Shown here in pieces: positions 55,950 through 64,000 of a stretch of 64,000 nt of DNA (position 1 is its first letter; each line of letters begins with the position of its first letter). Made by a program: the position numbers and the translations under genes. The notes under the pieces are model-generated. The model was not told the DNA's origin. It made no database searches and saw only the letters and a program-made list of their open reading frames with translations. The stretch lies in contig NC_081410.1 in NCBI RefSeq assembly GCF_030272615.1, positions 289,227,957 through 289,291,956 of the forward strand, read 5' to 3'. The DNA comes from Cryptomeria japonica. Taxonomy: Eukaryota > Streptophyta > Pinopsida > Cupressales > Cupressaceae.

Positions 55950-58900
55950 ATGAAGCTAATGCTGCCGATGCATGGTCGGACCTCATATCTAGTGAGTATT
56001 TTGCCAGAATTAGAAGACACCTCCTTGGTTCATGTAGATTTAGGGGATTTCCAAGAAAGAACTAAGAACCCTCAGACCGGTTCATTAATGGAAAAAATAG
56101 TTAAGAGTGGTCTTGTGGAAGCTGCTCCATTCCCGCTTGATGCACCGTGTCTAGATTTATTGATGGCTTGCATGAACTGATATGACATAGAAAATAGATG
56201 CATTAGAACTAGTAATGGTGAGCTACGGGTCAAAATCAACAGAGAAACAATAATGGTGACAATGGGAATTCCACACAAGGATGAATATGAGGGCTAGACT
56301 ATTGGGAACTCACATACCTACTTCTCAGAAAAGAAGAATAAGTACATGAGTGTGGTTCATAGGAATTGGCTCCTGAAAGTTCAAAAAGGAGGGTCACGGC
56401 TACCAAAACCCCTAACCAAAGAGAACTTCATCACAAAAGTATGAGATATTGTGATATTTCTGAACAGGGTGAACGGAAACTCACATTCTTTCTATTAGGA
56501 AGATTGCATGTACTTTTTCATCCAAGTGGTGTTATCTGGTGATAGGTATCTTGATTGGTCTCAGGTAATTGCAGAGAGACTTCATGAAGGGTTGAGTAAT
56601 TTTGTGGGAATGACAGGTTTTTATATGTCTTCTTATCTTTTCTACATACTAGCTTGTACAAGGGATTGGCCTGGTCTACCTAATGAACCTTTGATAGATG
56701 GGATGAGGGTGTATAATTTTTATCCTCTATTACAACAACAGAGACACATTGAGTAGTTTGACAGATGGAATGGAGTCTTCACGGGAAGACTTGTTTCTGA
56801 GATTTTAGGGAATGTGAACAAGAGGATGTCTACTGAAGCTATGGAATTTATGAGTATATATGGAAGTTTCTTTATTCAATTTCCTCGGTTTACTTACACA
56901 TGGATAGGTGTCTTTGAGAGCCAACCATTCAAGCTGCCTGACAGCTATGTGCTTATAGAGGTGAGTAGGCAGTTGGCCAACATTGATAAAAGATTAGGAG
57001 CGAAGGGCGAATCTGGAGTTGTATTCCCAATTGAACTCACATACTATAGTTGTAAGTCTGTATCAGATGCCTTAAACCTAGAACTAGAGTTCAAAAGGAT
57101 GAACCTGTAGCCATATGTGGCAAGGCAAAAATTTGACAGCAGGGGTTATGCAATGGAGAACCTAAATGTGAATAGTCATTTTTGTCATGAACCTGAATTA
57201 GAGGATTACTGGGAGAACTGTAGTGATGAATATGAAGTTAGAAAGAGAGTGTGGTCCAAATTCACTCTGTAGAAGATAACTACCATGAGGCTTCCAATTA
57301 ATATCTCCGGAGTGTCAGAAGATATAGAGGAGGATGTTTTAGATCCTGAATTTGATACAAAAGTTCAAGGAAAACTGATTCCAGAAATTGATTGGAACAA
57401 AAAGGAAGGTGATAGTATCCAAATTAGAACCTTCAATATTATGAGGAGAATAAAGAGATGGTTGAGGAACTAGAATTTTAAGGAGGGACCTCACAGGTCC
57501 TCATATGAATCAAGAATTGAATCACACATTATTGTTTAATCTCCTGTTTCTGCCACTAATGAGATTGTTGATGTTGCAAGTATTTCAAAGCCCGTTGTAG
57601 AGAAAATTCAACCTAGAAGGTCAAAAAGGTTGCCATCTTTTTGTCTCATAGTTGCTCGAGTAACTTGGTCTAGAAGCAAAAAGAAGAGTAGGGAGCCCAT
57701 CCTAAGATAGGTTATTGTAGACTTGGACCCTAGTGAGGATCTTGAGGAAATAATAGATCCACAAGATCAAGATGAGCCTGAGATGCAAGAAATGAACCCA
57801 AGGAAAGGAGAAGAAAGCCAATAGGACCCCATGAACACCATGGTCATTGTCACTTCACCAAATGTACAGACAACCCCACCACCTAAGGGACTTGTAAATG
57901 CACCAAGATGGTTGGAAGCTACCATTGGAAAGAAACGGAGTGTGGTGCTTGTTACAATCCCAATGGAGTATATGGTTAGCAGATGTTTAGGAAAGGTGTC
58001 AAAGCCAAAGAAACTCAAAACACAACTAATGCTCAATGTAGATGAAACAACAAGTCACTGGATGGTCGAAGTAGCCAAACCAATCCCAAGAAAGGATGCA
58101 GACAAAGCTACTAAGTAGGATTTTGCTGTGGATAAGATAGATCTAGGGGTTGCTTCACAGGATGTAGATGTTAGGCACTTGGAAACATCCATGAAAAGGA
58201 TAATTTCAAGAATGTGGAAGGTAGAAAAAGACAAAAGAGAATTGAAACAAGTTGTTACTCTGATGGCCGAGTATATCAATTCCATCCATATTCCAAACCC
58301 TCAACCTTTGTCATAGATACCAGTGTCATTCGACCCTAAATCTCTAGCCAACTAGAAAATGGTAGATCAGATTCAAAGGAACACGATAGAGACAAAGATA
58401 TTTAATTAATCATTGGACCTAATAATACAACATGGGTCAGATTATATTATTAATCTGGCTAAAGTTTATAAAGATGTTGAAACTATGAGTAAAGAACTAG
58501 AACTGGAAACAATCACTTGGGAGAAAGAAAGAACTAAGTGGGCAGCAGTCCTTGCACAGATGAATGATGTTCAGAAATATGGAGTGATGAGATTCTTGGC
58601 TGCAAAACTAGTGGAGAATTTGCATGATAATGTGTTGTACATGTCAAATAAAAATGTGGAATGGTGCAATTCGATCATCAAACAAGGTCATGAAGAATCC
58701 ACCAAGTTGCTCAAAGAATTGACTGACTTGATCGATACAATGCAGAAAGACCTCAAGTGTATCGATATCCAACTCATGAAGGATGGATCCAAGGCAATTG
58801 AAGAGGCTATAGACATGACCAATATTTTTCAGGAGAGGACCCAATTCATTCAGATGACAAAATCCTTGACCACAGATGACTTTTCAAAGGTGGCAAGGAT

Positions 58901-59060
58901 TAAATTGATGCTCATCGTCTATTCAGACCATTTAGAGGTTCACAAGGAAAAAGTTGCACAAGTAAACATGGACAAAGAAGTGTGGAATAAGATAATCCTA
59001 CAAATTGGTCTTCCTTGTTTCCAATTCATCCTAAACTTCTCGGCAGTGCACCTGGACTAG
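55950..59060 (+). pseudogene. Decayed single-frame ORF, ~1,037 codons, unknown function
   Basis: All long open pieces (55,950; 56,508; 56,814; 57,285; 57,831; 58,128; 58,413) share one frame to a final TAG at 59,058, with no frameshift. By hand I count 15 internal stops: 11 TAG, 2 TGA, 2 TAA. N-terminal part: KINRETIMVTMGIPHKDEY, RNWLLKVQKGGSRLPKPLT, FYMSSYLFYILACTRDWPGL, GSFFIQFPRFTYTWIGVFE. The middle is a charged, Pro-rich linker with a basic cluster, PRRSKRLP (possible nuclear localisation signal). The C-terminal third (58,130-59,060) is strongly helical and probably coiled coil (WKVEKDKRELKQVV; MSKELELETITWEKER). No enzyme motif is seen. I recall similar hypothetical proteins in conifers, in retroelement contexts, but cannot name a family. 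Confidence 0.65.
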
Positions 59061-60095
59061 CATGGTTCTGCGGAAAAGAAAGACAAATTCATAACCTTCT
59101 CTGCCATGGTGGAAGCCTAGCTAATCCGAAGATGAAATATCAGCCTCTTAGTGGCTGTTAATTTACTTTTCTTTTATGTTGTTTCAAACTATTTCTTTCA
59201 CTTACATGAAAGTAAATGTAATTTGATTATGTAAGAACTATGAGCTTGGTGGCTATTTAAGCTGGAAAGCTTGTCTTTGTAGGGGTTCCAAAAACTGTGA
59301 TTTTTAGGAGTAGCAGACAATATTTTGATTTCTCAAATGAATTGTTTGTAAACTACAATGACTGATTATCAATGAAATATCATGTTATGCAATCTTTGAA
59401 TCTGTGTGTTTTCAGATTTGTAATCTTTCTTGAGAAAGTTATTATGGACATGATATAATTTTGTGATTAGTTATCTCTGAAAATTTTCCCTCAGTTCATG
59501 GTTATTATTGGTTGTTGGATGACTCACATTGTATTGATTTGCTTGATCCCCCTTTCCTTGTGAGGCATGAGAGAGTATCGGTCAACTATCAGTATTTGTT
59601 GAGCCTCTATTTTGTTTTGAATTTATAAATCAGAGTATCTGAGCTCCCTTTGAGTATTCTTTTAGAAAATTTCCTATGTTTACAGTTTTCAAGGTGTTTA
59701 TTTGTGTTGATAAATGAATGTTGAATCCTTTCAATGCTTTCTAGTAAAAAGTATTAGCATATCATTTGTATAATAAATTCACTGCAAATGATTTCAGGAG
59801 CTTCCCTCTAATGCAGAGGTTTAATTTTTACTAATTCATCAAATTGTTGGTAGTTTGTTTCCTTTTAAAAGGGTGAAACAGAGTCATATTTTGCTTAAAG
59901 AAGATAATTGTTAAGGTTTCAAGAAAGGGATAAATTTGTTTACCAACAGGCATTCAGGTATATTAAAAAATACCTATTTCACACTATTCTAACCTTTTGT
60001 GTTATCTACAATGTTATTCTATGGTGATACATAATTAAAAGCCATCATATTTTTCAAATGGCCAGACCAGGTGTGTGCAAAACACTTGGGATTGC
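59061..60095. other. 3' flank of the decayed ORF, no gene recognised
   Basis: T-rich, UTR-like sequence (ATTTACTTTTCTTTTATGTTG) with no ORF. No LTR or TSD for the element that might carry the ORF was found. Confidence 0.5.
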
Positions 60096-61037
60096 TATTG
60101 GAAATTGACACTCATCCAGTGACTTCCAATGGTTGATCATTAGTTTAGGGTTGCAATTGATGGGAACTCTTCTTGAGATTCCTATCCAATAATCATAGAT
60201 CTTGATTTTTGAAAGAGGATGTCAACTGGTAGCTAGTTAACTGGTATTCTAGGTTGAACATAGCAGTTTTGGTCCAGAAGATTTCTAGTGATTGTAGTGT
60301 CATGAATCGTGTATGGCATGATTGAGCCGACATAAAGAAATCACTTTATCATTGTTTTGGTGATCCACATTTACCTTTGGTGATCCAGTCAAGCCAACAT
60401 ATGACTACATGTTACACTAGCAGGTTGACTTGATAAACGATCTATTTTGTGATTACAAATATATAAGACCGGTGTGGGAGATATTTTTGATAGATGGTAT
60501 GAATTTATGTGAGCGAGTGGTGATCAAGACACTATTTTGGTACAATTTCACATGTAAATTCTTGATCCAGTTGCTGACTAAGACAAAGAGTAGGGTAGAA
60601 CATAGAAAAATAGAAGAAGTGATACAGTCAATATCTTTGGCACTCAACCAGAACTCATCCAAGAATTGTAGATGCTATTTTGGAGTTCATTCATTATAAT
60701 ACATCACTGTAATTGATTTGTAAGATAGTGAGCCTTTCGGGGTTGTAGTCCTTATTGTATTTGAGAAGTGAGCTCTAGGCAGTGTTCCTGAATGCTTGTG
60801 CATTCCACATATTGTAATATTATTTTGCTACTAGCCATAGTGGAATGATATTATGGGTTCAAATCTCACCGTGTTTTTTCCATTTGGGTTTCCAAGTAAA
60901 AAATTTGGTGTTATGATTTTGTGGTTGATTGTTTTATGTTCCTGCATTTCAGTTTCATGAAAGTCAAATCAAAAAATTTGCAAATCGGTAGATCACTGAT
61001 TTACCTCCCCCCCTCTTAGTGATCCCTGATTCTAACA
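60096..61037 (+). repeat. N3 5' LTR
   Basis: 942 bp. The start, TATTGGAAATTGACACTCAT, corresponds to TGTTGACAATTGACACTCAT of N2 (G to A in the terminal TG). It ends ..TCTAACA and carries the ACCTCCCCCCCTCTTAGTGAT box (60,997-61,021). Confidence 0.75.
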
Positions 61038-61039
61038 AT

Positions 61040-61051
61040 TGGTATCAGAAC
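61040..61051 (+). promoter_or_regulatory. N3 primer binding site
   Basis: TGGTATCAGAAC, one change from the tRNA-Met site, after a two-base spacer. Confidence 0.9.
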
Positions 61052-61105
61052 CTAGTTCCTCTGAGGAAGCCTAACCGCTTGAGGAAGGTCCAGGAGATTG
61101 AATCA

Positions 61106-62155
61106 ATGGATTCTGATTTTTATAGACAGCTTAGTGCGAAACTTGAGGATCTTGATGCAATGAGAAATGAGATCAGTTCCTTGAAAAGTTTCCTGAATGC
61201 TATTGATGATTTCATTAATGACTTGAAGGATCAAGTGAACACTTAAATAGACAAGAGGAAGGAATTGATGGACAAGTTGAAGGAGAAAGAAGATCTAATC
61301 ATGGAAAATTAGGGTAAAGCTGATGAAGTTGACAAGCTTGAGAGAGAGAATGTTGCATTAAAGAATGACATCTAATACATTGTCATGAGGATGACTAAGG
61401 AGATTAAGGACCAAAAGAAGAATGAAGAGAGTTTGACACAATCATTAAAGGAAAGAGAAGATGAATTCTTCAATATTACATATGAGAATGATCAGTTGAA
61501 GCTGGAGTTGACACAGTCGAGGAATAATGGTCAAGAACTTGAAAGATAGATTGTTGCCCTAAAAGATGAACTTGCTACTGCAAATGAATATAAAGAAAAA
61601 TTCAAAGCCATCCCAACAAGGCTTGATGAGATGCTGGAAATTCATAGACATGGAAAGGACATTTGACGACTTGGATTTGAGAAAGAAGAATCCTCAGAAT
61701 CTAGACAAAGAATTACAAAACTTAACCGGAAGAAGAGCAAGAATCCTCTGGTAAGACAGCCTAATAATAAAAAATTCAATGGTATATGTTTTACTTGCAA
61801 TAAATTTGTTCATATGGCGAATCACTGCACTAGGTTGAATAATGGAATGAACAATATGAATAATATCCCTACCTTTACCAGTCAATGTTTCATATGCAAT
61901 AATTTTGGTCACAAGTCAAATATGTGTAGAGAAGTAATAAATAACTTCCAAAATAAGAGATGCTATGGTTGTGGGATGTTTGGACATATCTCTAATAAGT
62001 TTAGGATGAGACCAAATCAAATGAACTTCAAACTGATGCAGAATGTTGTTTGTCATGCATGTAATAAAATCGGTCACATTGCAAAATATTGCAAAAGCAA
62101 GAATAGTGCTCTGATAGACAAGAAAAAATTAGATGAGAAGGGAAAGGGAAAGTAG
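61106..62155 (+). pseudogene. N3 gag: coiled coil plus four CCHC knuckles
   Basis: The ATG at 61,106 begins MDSDFYRQLSAKLEDLDAM. One frame runs throughout to TAG at 62,153, with five internal stops (61,243; 61,310; 61,373; 61,547; 61,663, approximate) and no frameshift. Residues to about 220 are coiled coil (LERENVALKND; EDEFFNITYENDQLKLEL). Knuckles: CFTCNKFVHMANHC, CFICNNFGHKSNMC, CYGCGMFGHISNKF (last Cys lost) and CHACNKIGHIAKYC. A basic Lys/Gly tail ends it. It is the clearest copy for defining the family Gag. Confidence 0.8.
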
Positions 62156-62667
62156 AGGACATCAAATACAAGCATGAGAAGATGTGGTTTAGAAAAGATG
62201 AATCCAAACTAGACAATGGATCTACACCCGAATCCAATGCGGGATCTTCATCCGATAACTAGGGCTTTATGCCTTAGGGGGAACTTTTCATGGAGATTAT
62301 AAGAACCCCCTCTTTGGTGATCTGCAATCGATTCTAAAATGTTGTTGAAGGCATAAATCATATATGCAGATGTTATTTGGAAGTTTTAGAGAACATTTGA
62401 TGCTCCAGTAAGCAACTCTATGAAAATCAAGGTAACTAGTTGCAACATTTATTACAATGGAAAATTAGGCTTTTCAAGGTTAAAAGAAAATTTCAAAGCT
62501 TCATTCATCATAATGCTATCAAGAGAATAGTGTAGAGAAAAAGAGAAAAATGATTTGGCAATATAAATAATGATTACAACAATCTTAAAGAGAATTCCAG
62601 TAGCTGGTTGTGAATTGAGGTATTTATCTATTTCAAGCTATTAGTTTCTGCAAACCCTAAGTTTGAA
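62156..62667 (+). other. N3 spacer between gag and ORF2
   Basis: About 510 bp with no ORF. The homologous spacer in N2a is about 360 bp (42,630-42,988). Confidence 0.6.
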
Positions 62668-63592
62668 ATGGCTTCATCTTCTGGAATTATTACCCCGCTT
62701 GTTGTGGAGATTAAGAATAGAGTCTGACCTATTTTCAAGAAAAATCCTTTTAAATCTATCGAGGATGATCCCGAAGGAGCATTTTCCTCTATACCCTATG
62801 ACGTTCTTCACAATAAGGACATAAGGGCATGTATTCACTTCAATCTTGATGAACTCAAGAGTGTAGACATGTTGAACCTATATAATAAACATTTGGTGGA
62901 CATCTTGGGAAACCTCAATCCGGAATATCAGCACTTGCAGACTAAGGGTTTTTTTTAGTTTACTCATTTTCTGACATTTGATTAAAAATAATGGATCTAG
63001 TTCATACTCAGTAGAATCCATGATGAATTTATGTGGTTGGATAAGCCTCACAAGATCACCAAGGAAGCAATCCAGGTCATGACTTGTTTGAGCGTATCCT
63101 ATGAAGTTCCCAACCTAAGGAAAATATCAAACAACACTCTGATTATTGTCACTGGTTCTTAGTTTGACAAGAAAATGATGACCATAAATGACATTTTGGA
63201 TTATGATGTCATGTTTGCATCAATGATAGTTGGATATAAGGTTTACCAGTCAAGCAGATACAACTCTGTCTCTGACACATCCATATACTTTGCCTATCTG
63301 ATGTTAAAGGAAGACAAGAGGTATGACCTATGTATGGTTCTCTTGAATAAGTTGTTAAGAAATTTTATTAAAATCAAACAAGATAAGAAGTACACCTTTA
63401 AATTTGGCACTCTTATCAGTTGTTTGACTTTCTACTTCATGAATGAGATCCTCGATGTTCAAGGAAAGGTCCAATGGGCCTACGATAAGTTGGTTGCAAT
63501 GAAAATCTAGGAAGGGATTATGGGAATTGATGATGCCATAATGAAGATATCCACTCTATGGGGTTATTTCAAAACATTTTAGATGACAATGA
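62668..63592 (+). pseudogene. N3 ORF2, unknown function, truncated by a Copia LTR
   Basis: ATG at 62,668 (MASSSGIITPLVVEIKNR). The path is broken by stops but homologous to N2 ORF2: EFMWLDKPHKITKEAIQVM, FASMIVGYKVYQSS, YTFKFGTLISCLTFYFMNEIL, LWGYFKTF. The 111-codon open piece at 63,175-63,510 is the best-preserved part. A TAG follows GYFKTF where N2b has Gln. There is no enzyme motif. Confidence 0.6.
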
Positions 63593-64000
63593 TGTAGAAC
63601 ACAAGATGCCACTGAGAGGTGGGGTGAATCAATGGTTTTCAAACTTAACCCTTTAAATTTTAAATATGTGTACCGGTTAGTAGATCTAACACAAAGTGAG
63701 TATACCAGTGAGATAAGGAGAAGAACAAAATGCAAGCACACACAAAGAACATATCACATAACATTGGATATACAAGGAAAAACTAATATAAGAAAAACCT
63801 CAGTGACAAATATTGTTGGAGTCTACTGCAACAATCCTGTCTCACAATAAACACTTAATACAAAGTTTAGAGCACCAACCCATTATTTTAGGGCACCAAC
63901 CCTTGATTTAGGGCACTAACCCAAGGAGCACCAACCCCTGCACCAAGCTCCAACTCAGTGATTAAAATGTATGTAAACAATACAAAAGTAATACCCTAGT
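63593..64000 (-). repeat. Minus-strand Copia LTR (C3), runs off window
   Basis: Starts TGTAGAACACAAGATGCCACTGAGAGGTGGGGTGAATCA, the reverse complement of the S2 LTR end type. It continues with GGTTGGTGCCCTAAA-type words in reverse (63,860-63,960), as in 45,540-45,610. It may be a solo LTR or the 3' LTR of an element lying to the right. Confidence 0.78.

Larger units (their letters stand above)
60096..63592 (+). mobile_element. N3: non-autonomous LTR element with gag and ORF2, 3'-interrupted
   Basis: Plus-strand relative of N2: LTR, PBS, coiled-coil/CCHC gag, then ORF2, in the same order and with recognisable protein homology. It is cut inside ORF2 at 63,592 by a minus-strand Copia LTR, so the 3' half is out of view. 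It is more diverged from N2a and N2b than those two are from each other. Confidence 0.78.

Overview
The window looks like nuclear DNA of a seed plant with a very large, AT-rich, retrotransposon-filled genome, most likely a gymnosperm such as a conifer. This rests on the near-absence of host genes, Ty1/Copia elements with the plant tRNA-Met primer site (TGGTATCAGAGC), Ty3/Gypsy elements of a plant type, a plant LINE, and decayed ORFs of a kind I associate with conifer genomes. The species call is inference. No intact host gene, tRNA or rRNA was recognised; almost every coding region is a broken retroelement gene.

Positions 1-50,872 can be read as one stack of nested insertions, ordered by target-site duplications (TSDs), LTR ends, primer binding sites (PBS) and polypurine tracts (PPT). 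The outermost element is a Copia (C2, + strand): truncated 5' LTR at 23,885-24,145, gag at 24,219-26,369, pol at 45,883-48,951, 3' LTR at 49,143-50,872. Its 5' LTR is cut by a minus-strand Gypsy (G1; LTR 22,729-23,884, Lys-type PBS). G1's leader is cut by a second minus-strand Gypsy (G2; 1-22,203). G2's gag is cut by a complete Copia (C1; 6,359-17,788, TSD GTCTT). C1's 5' LTR holds a small non-autonomous LTR element (N1; 14,241-17,026, TSD ATCTG) and C1's pol holds a solo LTR (8,782-9,953). Between gag and protease of C2 lies a solo LTR (S2; 26,375-45,877, TSD CAAAG). S2 is split by a minus-strand tandem of a non-autonomous LTR element (N2; 27,239-45,135), and N2 is split by a 7,974-bp LINE (32,257-40,230, 15-bp TSD).

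The N2 family, with another copy N3 at 60,096-63,592, has Copia-like LTRs, PBS and PPT. It encodes a coiled-coil plus CCHC-knuckle Gag and a second ORF of unknown function instead of protease, integrase and reverse transcriptase. The LINE carries an extra third ORF downstream of its RNase H, inside its TSDs. These two accessory ORFs, and a single-frame decayed ORF of about 1,037 codons at 55,950-59,060, are the least explained protein-coding material here.

Positions 50,873-60,095 hold a terminal-inverted-repeat element, a solo LTR (51,914-53,439), local duplications, a palindromic GGTTCAA array (54,995-55,418) and the large decayed ORF. Positions 60,096-64,000 hold N3, cut at its right end by another minus-strand Copia LTR that runs off the window. 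Coordinates of inferred LTR ends are by eye; where both TSDs were found I am confident to the base.
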